Both the position numbers and the translations under genes were made by a program. Below are positions 30,208-40,634 of a stretch of DNA of 60,161 bases, in pieces. The stretch is from Bolinopsis microptera (lineage: Eukaryota; Ctenophora; Tentaculata; Lobata; Bolinopsidae): assembly GCF_026151205.1 (NCBI RefSeq), contig NW_026971788.1:1-60161 (forward strand), in the 5' to 3' direction. The stretch's first letter is position 1. The number at the start of each line of letters is the position of its first letter. Under the pieces are notes generated by a model. The model had not been told where the DNA came from, searched no databases, and was given only the letters and a program-made list of their open reading frames with translations.

Positions 30208-31780
30208 AACTGTGGGGCCTTCAGAGTGATAGGGTTACAATGGTTGTTAGTACAGCAATGGATCGCTCCATTGGCCCGACCTCCGAGACGGGGTATCCGA
30301 GAGGACCCTGGTCGTGACCAGCTCTGCACCAAAAGGTGTATTCTGGCGCCTGAAATCTTGGACCGTAGTCTGCGTACGGGGTAGACTGCCACGGACGATT
30401 TTGTTACACGGGCCGCTCACTGCATTCTGATTTTAGCCAGACCTCAGCAGGTGGTTTGTCTCCACTCTTGTTTCTTTTTTCTTGTCCCCCTGCATCCTTT
30501 CCTTCTCCTTTGCTTCCCCCCTTTCAGTCTTCATTTTCTGTATCAGCCCCATCAGTCTCATCAGTTTTAGTCTTCAGAGCCACTTGCTCCTACGACCGCA
30601 CCTTACTGGCTCACTGCATTTGGCCCAAACGGCATTTTAATTTTCCTTTTTTTTAACTTGCTTACTGTGCATTTCTTTTTTTGCCCTAGCGACTAGCGCG
30701 CGTTCGTGTTCCCGAGCATGCCATCTCAGAACACCTCGGGTACACTTGTTCGTCCAAGTACCTAGTGGTCGACACTTTGACAGTCATCACACTGTTCTGG
30801 ATTATGGCACAGTTGACATGAAAACTTTTTCTTATCAGTCATTATCATGTCACCCATCACAACATTTTGAACTTCGATAGTACCTCACATGAATTTATCG
30901 ACAGTTAACTCTCTTTCACTAAGACATTCTTAACTTTGTCACACATTTTCATTAGACACCTACATTTTGAGAATCATTTAATTTTCGATTGGAACTTAAC
31001 CGAATTAAGACCTAGTGTGTGTGTTTGAGCGATTTGTACAACATTTCTGTAATGTTTCAAATTATATTCAAATGTTCTAAAAATGTTCTAATCTATTAGT
31101 AAACTTGTTATACAGATCGGATCAATACATAAGGAAGAGAGATGGTGGTCACAGCATCGAATCATGGTTGTCTTCAGCAAGTACATCAGCAGACAGTATT
31201 GTCCAGTATTGATGATGCGTTTGAGGCTCTGTCCATTCACATTGCCAGTACTTATCCGAAATTATAGCACTAGAAACCAGGCAGCAGCTAAACTAGAAGT
31301 AGAACGGTATTTGGAAACCTGTTAAACTGTTATTGATTTCTAGCGACGGTTGGGTTCAGTTGTCGTTTCAAAGTTAATTAGGAAGTCTGATTGGGTTTAT
31401 AATTATTTTCCCAAGCTAACCTGTCTAGGAAAAGTCCAAATTGGGTTCAGTTGTCCGGTAGCCGCATCGATATCTTCTGATGATGTCGTGAAAGATCTCG
31501 GTGTGTATGTTAACACTTGACAGTGATCTCTCCTGGCGCCAACACATCACAAGAAATTCCTCTGAGGCAGCGAGCAAAGCTGGATAGGTACTGTAGGGCC
31601 TGTCGAGTGTCGTGATATCATGGATCGCTTAGGTTCCACCAGGATCTGGTAGTCTTCATAATTCTGCGGCCTCTATGTATCGTCATCTCGCACAACTCTT
31701 TAAGAATCTTGTGAATTTGGCATGTGAAAATTTGCAGCCTTCCAGACATTGATTGGGTAAACGAGGTGTCGTACGTCACC

Positions 31781-31848
31781 TTAACGGGTGATACTCGTAA
31801 AATATCTGTTCCAGCTCGGCGCGCGTCCTGGTAGGTTGTAAACCTACA
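31781..31848 (-). mobile_element. Miniature element of the 92-bp family, deleted copy
   Basis: Counterpart of 477-544, inside the right transposon copy. 9-bp flanks TACGTCACC (31772-31780) and AACGTCACC (31849-31857). Confidence 0.8.
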
Positions 31849-32359
31849 AACGTCACCTCAAGATCGGGTGACACGGGGCTGACCAGGCCAGAACCCAATT
31901 GATTGGGTCTGAGGTCACGTGATTATGAGCCTGAGGTTCTCCGTTTCCCGCTCATTGGACCAGGTGAGCTTGCATGCTTGTGAATGTGAGTGTAAGTACA
32001 GCTGTACTGTAGTTTATACCTAATTACCCCCTATAATAGAAACCGAAAATTTATTTTCTGGCAGAAAGCTAGAAATTTACCAAAATATCGACATTGTTAT
32101 AAACTTATTTTGATGACCATCCCTATCCTAAAATTGCACGAGAAATCGATTAAACTTTGTTTCAGAACTCAACAATGCTTACTTATGCCTTAAAATCCAT
32201 GTTTTATCTATACAATCAACATTATGATCCTGACTCCTGTTGATTAATTAGTAACACTAACAGGTAACAAATACGCAAAAACAACCATCACGCCTACATT
32301 GCATTCTTAACGGGTCGATTTCGAGTGACCAATAATCGTCGTGACAATAGTGATACGTC

Positions 32360-32653
32360 ATGACTCATGTGTTCCTAATCGTCATCTGCAGCAATCAAGA
32401 GACAGGAGCTACCAGAAACAAAGACACGATGATGATGCTCTTCAAAACATACGTCCGCTCTATTACCGAGTATTGTTGTGCTCTCTGGTCGCCTCACCTG
32501 CAGTGTGACATAATCATGATTGAGTCGATCCAACGCTCATTCACTGCAAAAATAGCAGGATACAAGCATCTTAGCTACTGGGAGCGCCTGAAGCAGCTTG
32601 ATCTCTACTCCCTACAGCGCTGCCGCGAAAGGTATATGATAATCCTTGTCTGA
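32360..32653 (+). pseudogene. LINE reverse-transcriptase tail fragment
   Basis: The part after about residue 25 (LFKTYVRSITEYCCALWSPH, then IESIQRSFTAKI and SYWERLKQLDLYSLQRCRER) is the standard thumb/connection region of CR1/Jockey-type reverse transcriptases. It starts about 60 bp from the end of the right transposon copy. No catalytic domain remains. Confidence 0.8.
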
Positions 32654-32688
32654 AAAATTATATTTACTACGGTGAGATTCCCAACAGT

Positions 32689-32780
32689 TGTAGGTTTACA
32701 ACCTACCAGGACGCGCGCCGAGTTGGACTCGTCGACGGTCCAATATATGGAACAGATATTTTACGAGTATCACCCGTTAA
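32689..32780 (+). mobile_element. Full-length 92-bp miniature element
   Basis: TGTAGGTTTACAACC start, a GTCGAC-centred palindrome in the middle, CACCCGTTAA end. Flanked by CCCAACAGT (32680-32688) and CCTAACAGT (32781-32789), a 9-bp duplication with one change. Confidence 0.85.
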
Positions 32781-32920
32781 CCTAACAGTGTAAACATTTC
32801 TTTCCAACACTCTCAAAGAAAAGATGTTACATGTCTTCTTCCTCTTGGCGGATCAAAATACAAAAGCACCAACACCATGAAGTTCCATTCTTTCCCTTAA
32901 GTGCCTCTGCTTTGTATATT

Positions 32921-33360
32921 GTAACGCGATGCGTTACTGTGCCGCACCGCGCACCCAATGAGGCTTCTCACAGCTACTGCTGATTTGATTTGAAACTTTT
33001 ACAAAATAGCAAGTATACAAATGTACAGCAATTCGAACAAACATATAAAATGGGCCGAAATGTATAAATGCTAAAAAGCGTGGGTCAGTGAAACAAGTAC
33101 AGAGGACAACTTTCAGAACAGAAGTTTTTTGGCCGCCCAAAGTCTCAATAACATCACCTCCACCTAGTGATAAAATTATGAAACGTGAAAAGTGTGAAAC
33201 AATCAAATAATAATGTATTTATATAATATAATTGTCTCACAAATACAGATAACGTCCGTAAACTCTTAAAATACTCCTACAAGTACATATTATACTGATC
33301 AGTGTCCGAGAAACATGAATTACGTCATCATGGTGCCTTCTTAACCCGGCTACAGAGTCT
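32921..33360. repeat. Repeat shared with intron 8 of the SLC7-like gene
   Basis: About 32985-33360 matches 12605-12975 in the same orientation, with small gaps. Before it, 32921-32975 is a truncated TTGTAGCGCGATG-type MITE (GTAACGCGATGCGTTACTG, GCCGCACCGCGCACCCAATG). Probably the 3' end of the same LINE family as at 12560-13925. Confidence 0.7.
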
Positions 33361-33361
33361 A

Positions 33362-33611
33362 ACACTCGACTGTCACGTGACTTTTTCAACCCGTTCTTTA
33401 GCTGGCCCTGAACGAATATTCGAAACTTTAAGTTTAACCCTTTAATCTGATCTCAACCCTAATTCAATCTTTAACAAATGAAAAAAGCATATGTTAAAAC
33501 CCTACCTAGCTCTAATGCGAAATTAGATTTAATTCCTTATTTGATACATGTTACGTATTACAAATATCATTGCGCGAAAAGTGGCATGCAACGTACGTCA
33601 CAGACAATTCC
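33362..33611. repeat. Inverted copy of the 249-bp repeat at 6382-6630
   Basis: Reverse complement of 6382-6630 including its TTGACATACGTT-type miniature element. The open frame at 33478-33747 falls in it and has no support. The following 33612-34017 is unique, with one GC-rich patch and no feature. Confidence 0.8.
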
Positions 33612-34623
33612 TTATACGGTCGTATCACGTGATCGAGACAGTTTTTCGCCAATATCTTGCCAAGGTAGCATTTTAACCCTATGCCATTTCAAAAAAAATT
33701 TACCGGCGGGCGGGCTCGCTAAATTTAAAAGCGATATTTTTAAATAATCGCGGTTTGTGCTCATATCATGCGCGACACAAAATGATTGCACGCGTGACGC
33801 ATTAACATTCTAATTTTCAAGCATCTGCAGCAGTGCAGCACGTGACACAATTTACTATTCAGCCAATCATGAATCAGAGGACGGGAATACACAATCTGCA
33901 GCAATGTTAAAGTTGTAAACTTTTATTCGGCCCGAAATAAAACTTTTTGGGATTACTCGAAACCATTGCTATGCGACGTTGTCCCAAATTTTGCTCCTGG
34001 AGAGCTAACATTAGTTTTGTAGGTTTACAACCTACCAGTAGGCAGTGCGCCATCGACAATAAGACGCGCGCACTGACCATTGAATGGTTTTTTAGCTCTT
34101 ATTTCGGCCAGCACATTATTTTGGAAACAATCGAAAAGTTATAATACTTCCCATATAACAATTTTGTTGAAATTTGGTCAGCGTACGTAAACACTTATAT
34201 TTTACTGAACCTAATTTAGTTTGAGCAATTTCGATGGTCAGAATTTGAGTTATCAACGAATTTATAACTATTTTGTCATTTTTAGACCTCTTAATCAAGG
34301 CCAATCTCTCCCAACTAAATTAGGTTCGGTTGTTAAGTATGATTGGAAGGTTCTGACAAATTTTCAGCATGATTCATGTTCAGGAACCGAAGATATGACA
34401 GAATAATACGACAAAAATCAACGAATTTCGTCAAATTACGCGACTTTTACACCTAATTTTGCTCCAAAAGCCGCGCACCATCAAATATGGCACCTAGGCG
34501 AAACTCACTGATCATTCCAAAAAGGTATAATAAATTTGGTACTGTGAAAATTCTCACAGTCTCTAGAAAACGATGGTACAAAAATTTTGAAAATCCGAGC
34601 AAGTTTATTTTTATCGTGCACCG

Positions 34624-34720
34624 CCTACTACCAGGACGCGCGCCGAGTTGGACTCGTCGACGGTCCTGTATATGGAATATATATATATGGAACAGATATT
34701 TAACGAGTATCACCCGTTAA
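34624..34720 (+). mobile_element. 5'-damaged copy of the 92-bp miniature element
   Basis: Matches from CCTACTACCAGGACGCGC to CACCCGTTAA, with an extra TATATA stretch in the middle. The 5' hairpin is mostly lost and no target duplication is seen. Other fragments are at 34018-34038 and, inverted, 37970-38008. Confidence 0.7.
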
Positions 34721-34725
34721 ATCTT

Positions 34726-35730
34726 CAGGCATTCTACTGACATGTCCAAACCAACGCAGCCGTTTTGTTGTTATTATGTCAGCAAGAGCAGTTATTGATG
34801 CCCTTCTTAAAACATCCTCATTACTTACTCGATGGAACCACCTCACTCTCAGGATTCTTCTTAAGCAGTACTGATGGAAAGACTCCAATCTTCTTGTCTG
34901 CACTTGAGTCGTGTTCCATATCTCACATCCATAGGTCAGAATGGTAAGAACAGCTGCGATGTAGATTCGCACTTTGTTGTTAATGCTTATGTTCTTATTC
35001 TTCCAAATGTTGTTGAGTTGGTTAAAAGCTCCAGTTGCTTTTCCAATCCTGACACTTATTTCTTTATCAATCTTGCCATCTGATGTAATTTTGGCACCCA
35101 AATAAGTGAATTGAGTGACCTGCTTTGCAGAGTTTCCATCGACAGTTATATCTATGGTCCTATTCTCTGGAAGTGGGTGCTGCGATGTATCTTTCCCAAT
35201 GACCATGATCTCTGTTTTCTTTGCGTTCATCTTTAAACCCCCGAGCCCACAGTATTTCGCAATATTGTCCGTAGTTTCTTGCAGTCCTTCAACAGTGTCA
35301 TCCATTCCTGCAATGTCATCAGCATAGTCCAGATCAATGACACATTTTTCCGGTTGTCTGGAACTTTGTCTGTACTGAAGAGTAAAACCACGGGATATAT
35401 TTTTAAACTTCTCTGCAAGTTCTAATCCCCAGTTAAGTACAAGATTAAAAATGGGGGGCCCTTGCACATCACCTTGTCCAGTTAATTGACGATGTCAATT
35501 CATGGCAGCTCGGCGCGGCACAGTAGCGCATCTCGCCGATCTAGCCAGAGAAGCCTTATTGAGTGCGCGGCGCGGCACAGTAACGCATCGCGCTACAACT
35601 TGTCCAGTCCCCGAATCGACATCAAACCATTTTGTCAATTCTCCATTGACACGAACTGCACTTTCAGTTGCTTTAAAGAACGCTTTGAAAACATTGATAT
35701 ATTTTGTCGGAAGTACCTACTTCATATACT
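34726..35730 (-). pseudogene. LINE H: reverse-transcriptase fragment, split by a MITE
   Basis: On the - strand the reading TESAVRVNGELTKWFDVDSG-TGQ (35730-35608) is cut by a 117-bp MITE (35598-35482) and resumes as GDVQGPPIFNLVLNW, then CVIDLDYADDIAGM (catalytic YADD), QFTYLGAKI and a long C-terminal region ending RLRWFGHVSRMPED. The tail form is that of RTE/L1-like or related LINEs, different from the CR1-like ones in this window. Both ends are lost. The left limit coincides with the end of the damaged 92-bp element. Confidence 0.88.
35482..35598 (-). mobile_element. MITE (TTGTAGCGCGATG family) in LINE H
   Basis: Flanked by a perfect 9-bp duplication CTTGTCCAG (35473-35481 and 35599-35607). 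Removing the element and one copy of the duplication restores the LINE H reading frame, which confirms the limits. The ends are weak inverted repeats (TTGTAGCGCGATG against TTAATTGACGATG). Contains two GGCGCGGCACAGTA phrases. Confidence 0.85.
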
Positions 35731-36159
35731 TTATCGAAGTTTGAATATTGTCACTCCGCAAGCGTTTTTGCCAAATTTTCGACGCGCACTAAGCGCAAAA
35801 GCATTTAGTTGTTATCAATTGGCATCCGCGCGTTCATCATAAATTTCAAACAGCTATAACTCAGCGAGATTATGTCCGTTCTAGCTCATATTTTCACACC
35901 AAATAGAAAACAATGTAATCTTATTGCTGACAAAATATGAATATAATTACTTTATTTGCCTTAGAGTAATAGACTGTCAAAGTTTAAAACGCGCATTGGT
36001 ATAGCACGTAACTAATAAGGCCAAATTTATACTTCTTAACATATTATCGATTCTTAGACATCATACTATTGTGTCCAATTAGCGGTTAGGTCTCTAAACT
36101 CGTAGCAGAAAACACGTCTTTTTGCCCGTAAGAGCCTCTACTATATAGCTAACTATGTG

Positions 36160-36296
36160 TTGTCCATTGTTAATTGATTAACCCGGCACGCGCTATTTTG
36201 TAGCACTTGCGTCTTGCACTCTTGCCTCGGGCTAATATGTCGAGAAAAAGGGGCGCGCGCTACTTCGAAGAAATTTGGACCAGTAACATTTGTCAA
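36160..36296 (-). mobile_element. MITE with TTGAC-type ends, second copy
   Basis: Related to 7186-7305; the - strand reads TTGACAAATGTTACTGG through GCGCGCGCC to CATTGGACAA. Flanks ACTATGTG/ACTATGTT, an 8-bp duplication with one change. Confidence 0.7.
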
Positions 36297-36409
36297 ACTA
36301 TGTTTTATTTTAAAACTTTTGATATTAATATTATATTAATGGAATGTTGTTAGTAAACTTTATGCACACAATATTTATAGCATCTGCAATATTAATTTTG
36401 ATTAAACAG

Positions 36410-36611
36410 TTGACCATTGTTTGACATACGTTGCATGCCACTTTTCGCGCGCGAAGCGCGCGCCGCCGAAGGTATATTGGGATACGAAACATGTATCAAA
36501 CCATCGTTAATGGTTTGGCCCAGCGCGCACTACTTCGTAGCACTTGCCATCTTTCGAGAAGTAAGCGGTGCGCGCTACTTCGAATAAATTTAGACGAGTA
36601 ACAACCGTCAA
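36410..36611 (-). mobile_element. MITE with TTGAC-type ends, third copy, itself interrupted
   Basis: Flanked by a perfect 9-bp duplication ATTAAACAG (36401-36409 and 36612-36620). The interior contains the nested MITE at 36421-36499; without it the element is about 115 bp, like the copy at 7186. Confidence 0.85.
36421..36499 (+). mobile_element. hAT-like MITE (TTGACATACGTT family), nested in another MITE
   Basis: Flanks ACCATTGT (36413-36420) and ACCATCGT (36500-36507). The core palindrome is TTCGCGCGCGAAGCGCGCG. It is the + orientation of the copy at 6830-6917. Confidence 0.85.
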
Positions 36612-36818
36612 ATTAAACAGTAAAATTGTTTCATGTCTGCAGTGACAAGGTTGCTCTAACCAGAGCCCTCTCGCTTGCAGTACGCATAAACACATTACCT
36701 GGGGACCTCAGGCTATTATGTTCACAAACCGAATAGAGATTAGGCGGAATGACAGGCTGAGCGCGGCCCAGTAAGTAGACACATGGTTATGTGAAGTGAC
36801 AATGCATTGTAGCAAACT

Positions 36819-36910
36819 TGTAGGTTTACAACCTACCAGGACGCGCGCCGAGTTGGACTCGTCGACGGTCCAATATATGGAACAAATATTTTACGAGTAT
36901 CACCTGTTAA
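36819..36910 (+). mobile_element. Full-length 92-bp miniature element
   Basis: Perfect 9-bp target duplication TAGCAAACT (36810-36818 and 36911-36919). Sequence as at 32689 with two or three base changes. This copy sets the family limits most clearly. Confidence 0.9.
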
Positions 36911-36998
36911 TAGCAAACTAGCAAGTTCCGTGTGCATAACTGTTCCAATAAAATGTATGTGGTATAATCATTCACTTCAGCTGAGAACACAACCATAC

Positions 36999-37105
36999 TT
37001 GTAGCGCGATGCACTACTGGGCCGCGCCGCGCATCCAATATAATGCTTCTCGCAACCACCCTTATGCAGATCGGCGAGATGCGAAGGATTGACATCGTGA
37101 ATCAA
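36999..37105 (+). mobile_element. MITE, TTGTAGCGCGATG family
   Basis: 107 bp with a perfect 8-bp duplication AACCATAC (36991-36998 and 37106-37113). Ends TTGTAGCGCGATG and, inverted, TTGATTCACGATG. Confidence 0.88.
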
Positions 37106-37200
37106 AACCATACCGGACCTTTTTTCAGTCTGAACATCTCAGGACCACTTTCAATAAATTGCACGGTCAAAAAACGCCTAGTACGTGAGGTGTCATGGGG

Positions 37201-37308
37201 TTTGTAGCGCGATGCACTACTGGGTCGCGCGCGCGCATCCAATAATGCTTCTCGCAACCACTGCTTATGCAGATCGGCGAGATGCGAAGGATTGACATCG
37301 TGAATCAA
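37201..37308 (+). mobile_element. MITE, TTGTAGCGCGATG family, second tandem-lying copy
   Basis: About 95 percent identical to 36999-37105, with its own perfect 8-bp duplication TCATGGGG (37193-37200 and 37309-37316), so it is a separate insertion and not a tandem duplicate. The following 37317-38247 is AT-rich with no supported gene. Confidence 0.88.
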
Positions 37309-38247
37309 TCATGGGGTCCCTGGCGTATAAGTTAGTGTATTGATGATTGAGCAGAAAATACCCGTAAGGCATTCTTTTATAATTATAAATTAGTATTGTA
37401 ATACAAACTGGCCTGTTGATCTTGAAAATTCTTGACCTATAAAACTTTGCCAACATAACACATTTTTCTCGGTGAGCTTTAACATTAACCTGAATTGTAA
37501 AATAAGTAATACAAGTTTTTGAAAATTTTATAAAATTAATTGTAATAAAAATACACAACAAAATTAACGCATATTACAAATCTGGGTACTAATGGCTTAA
37601 TGGGGATGACATCCATGTTTTCTTACAGATGACAGCGATTAACTACAAACAAGCGTCCAGTATGTACTGTCGTTGCAGTATTGAATAATGAAACCCAGAA
37701 TCACTGTCAACGGCATTTTTGATTGTCGATGCAATCCAGGGTGATACAGGACCGGAGAGTGCACAGTGCAGACCGTAAAGTTTACGCACCCACTCTTGCC
37801 TCCTGAATTCTTGGTTGGATAGACATTTATGCAAATTTGGTCGTTTATACTCAAAGTCCCCTTTTTAATACTATAAAAAAAGTAGTATTATTTGTGTCTG
37901 GAGTTAGCTTCATTCAATCATAATAATATCAATATAATTAATATCAATATCAGACTTTAAAACTATCGTCCAACTCGGCGCACGTCGACGGTAGGTTATA
38001 AACCTACAAAAAAGGGAGGACCCCCAACCCATGTCGCTGAGACACCTCACAGCAAGTAGACCGAAGTGGCCTTGCTTGCGAAAGGTGTACCAACTACTCG
38101 TCAAAGCGGTGGGTTGGGAGACCCCCTGGGATCATTTCGTCCGTAAAATTTTACACAATATATACAGGGTGGGCCAAAAGTCAGTGGGCATACGTTGGCC
38201 TTAATAGCTCAGTCACAGAGTGCCCAATTGAAATAATTCTTTCTGGT

Positions 38248-38735
38248 ATGAAAGTTGTTGATGGGTCTGTCGTTGATGGGTCTGTCGTATTCTGCTCCTG
38301 TATCTACCGTCCACCTGGGTCCTTGGGAAAGTTCCTCTCTGATTTTGAAGATTTCCTGACGGATGCATTCTCAAAATACAAGCATTTCTTGCTATGTGGA
38401 GATGTTAATATGCACCTAGATAGAATCTCTGCTCATGTGAGTGAGTGGAACACCATACTATCATCTTTTGGGCTTCATCAACTTGTCTACTCACCAACAC
38501 ATAAAAAAGGTCACATCCTTGATCCTGTTATTTCTTCACACAAAGTAGTGGATCAAACTTCTGTCGAGGTAATGCAAAACATGGCCAAAAGCTTCCCATC
38601 CTGTGACCACTATCCAATTATATTTCAGCTTCATAAGCCTCCTGACATCGACAAATGTGAGAAAGTCATACGCTTTAGAAAGATCAGAGACATAGATAAG
38701 GAACAATTTAAAGGTGATTTATCTGTTGCTCTATT
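38248..38735 (+). pseudogene. LINE A, endonuclease part
   Basis: Frame with IYRPPGSL, FLLCGDVNMHLD and SCDHYPIIFQL, the C-terminal half of an APE-type LINE endonuclease, then RFRKIRDIDKEQFKGDLSVA. It breaks off at about 38735 into a poly-T/AT-rich segment (38736-39086, nothing recognised). The reading resumes at about 41437. The start is 5'-truncated, with a small doubled phrase (VDGS twice). Confidence 0.85.
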
Positions 38736-39086
38736 TTTTTTTTATTTGAAAATTCAATTAATTATTATATATATAAATCAAGCGTTACATTTCAGCCATG
38801 CAAAATTACAATGACATATTTTGATATACTAATTGATAAATGGTACTGCAATATAAGTTGCTTAATGTTTGGCCAAATGACAACTAACTAAAAGAGAAAA
38901 ATAAACTTGATTATATAATAATTAATTCGGCTGAACCAACACATAGCAAGAGCCACATTAACGTTGGGGCCGTCTACCAAATTTGAATGACATACAATAA
39001 CAAAAAATCAAACATATCATAAATAATTATATATGGATTTTGTTCATTACAATTCCGTCACAACTGATAGAAGAAAAAAGAATAGG

Positions 39087-40634
39087 ACAAACAAAGATTT
39101 CGAATGCTCTAATCTAAATTTTGACATTAAGTCTACCCTAGGGTCCACACATCCAAAATGATTATCTTGAAATTGAAAATTAGCTGGGTGTGCATTTTCC
39201 TTTGTCTTACTAACGTGTGTGAGCGCAGTGTAGTGAGAAAGTGTTTTTAACAGATTTATTATTAGACTTAGGATTATGATTTTTAATATATTACATTGAT
39301 ATAAGATTTATTTTTGATAGGTACTTAATAAAGTTGATGAATTTCCCTCCCTATTAAAATTTTAAACCCATTTAGTGAAAATTGATAAACGAAGATCTAG
39401 ATATTGATACATATTATAACCAACATTGCTTATATTCTGCCTTGTAAACAAAGAGCAAATCTTCTTAATGCCTTCTTCCTGTCCTAAAACTAAAACTTCA
39501 TCCTATTAAAGTAAAGGCCAGTTGTTACCACAAGCTATTATACCGTCCCTCTCAAAAACATGCCTCAGCTATCATATTTTACCTTTAAGTTATTATATTC
39601 ATAGACATGTCTGAGTGGTTATGTTTTGTTGTTTCACACACACTCATTCCCTTAGCATGTAAATACAACAAGGATGTAAATATAGAGGATTCAGGTGAAC
39701 GGAACGAGAGCTAACCCTGAAGGGCAGGTAGTGTAATGTTTAGCTTATTTTGGTTTCTATGTAGTAGTTTCAGTTTCTTTGTAGTAGTTCCTTTAGTCCT
39801 AGGTTTGTAGTTTTGGGGTTACTACTTTCTAACATACTTTCTTATATTTACAGGGTTGTTTTTAGTTCTAGTGAGTGTCTGCTGCTGTAAGAGTGAAAGC
39901 CAGACAAGTCAAGTTCCAGTGTGTGTGTGTGTCACGGGGACCACACAGAAGAACCTAAAGAGAAGATCTAGTGTTTGTGAGTAAGGGAATATCACAACAC
40001 GTTCACATCACTTCTGGGGAAGTGATAGAAGAATTAGTTTCTAAGAAGTTAGAAGAAGTTAGAAGAAGTAGTTTATAAGAAGTTTGAACTGTTATTAAGA
40101 AGGATTTACAGTTTTGGGAAGATTTGTTTGTAATCACTTTACCACACCACTCACGAGGTTAAGTGAGTGAGAGTTGTGTTTGAGGTCTGTGTAGAGTGAC
40201 GTGCAGTGATAGTGAGTGCAGCGTCAGTGTGCTAACCCATTACCAATTTGTTAACAATTCATTTACTAACCCATTTAACCAATTGTTACCAATTTAGTTA
40301 CTAACCCAAATTACAACTTGTTTTACTTTGTCTCCCGTGATTGATCAGAACATACAATTTAACATCAGCCTCCATCAAAAACAATTTTAGTTTTCAGTCC
40401 TTCTAGTTTCCAAAAATCTACCGAGCTAGTGTTCTGGTGTGCACAAAAGCCCCTAAGCCCGTGCATTCCTTGCCCCGCTAGCTGCCAGTCCTTGACAAAC
40501 TTCCAATAGCAAAGATCAACTAGCCATTTACAAATTGAGCACTATACAATTTTAATTGTTTTAAATATTTGACTTTGTAAAATGAGCTAAAACATTGATT
40601 TATTAGTTTCATTGATTTATTAGTTTCATTGAAG
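39087..40634 (+). mobile_element. 3' tail of a second LINE B copy, with an insertion
   Basis: 39087-39569 and 40365-40634 match 47368-48112 nearly base for base, from the last ORF2 codons through the 3' UTR to the doubled ATTGATTTATTAGTTTC end. It is a 5'-truncated copy inserted in LINE A. The 795-bp block 39570-40364 is extra. Confidence 0.9.
39570..40364. mobile_element. 795-bp insertion with 5-bp duplication, solo LTR candidate
   Basis: Comparison with the uninterrupted LINE B tail (47845-47860) shows an exact insertion flanked by TCAGC (39565-39569 and 40365-40369). It begins TATCAT and ends TTTAACA, not the usual TG...CA. There is no open frame. The size and 5-bp duplication fit a solo LTR; a non-autonomous DNA element is possible. 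Confidence 0.6.

Larger units (their letters stand above)
24225..31090 (+). mobile_element. LINE E: near-complete non-LTR retrotransposon with two open frames
   Basis: The empty site in the left copy gives precise limits and a 5-bp target duplication ATCTA (24220-24224 and 31091-31095). Layout: 84-bp leader, ORF1 (24309-26357), 72-bp pyrimidine-rich spacer with two stops, ORF2 (26430-30071), and a 1-kb 3' UTR. Both frames are uninterrupted, which argues for a recent insertion. ORF1 lacks an ATG at its very start, so some 5' sequence is probably missing. Confidence 0.9.
23396..32324 (+). mobile_element. Right copy of the DNA-transposon-like repeat, split by a full-sized LINE
   Basis: Same family as 1-6381 in opposite orientation. 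The inner inverted ends are GACAACTGAACCCAATT at 23404-23420 and its complement ending at 31455. ACAACTGAACCC repeats lie at the left end (four or five) and two inverted copies at the right end. Outside the LINE, 23396-24224 and 31091-32324 are nearly identical to the left copy. No transposase is visible, so mobility would depend on another element. Confidence 0.8.

Noticed and set aside
30052-30384. Frame with a hydrophobic, signal-like start after LINE E ORF2
   Set aside because: It lies in the LINE 3' UTR, overlaps the ORF2 end in another frame and has no counterpart elsewhere in the window.
34116-34406. Overlapping short frames on both strands
   Set aside because: AT-rich sequence with loose internal repetition (CCTAATTTAG, AAATTAGGTT); no motif or splice context.
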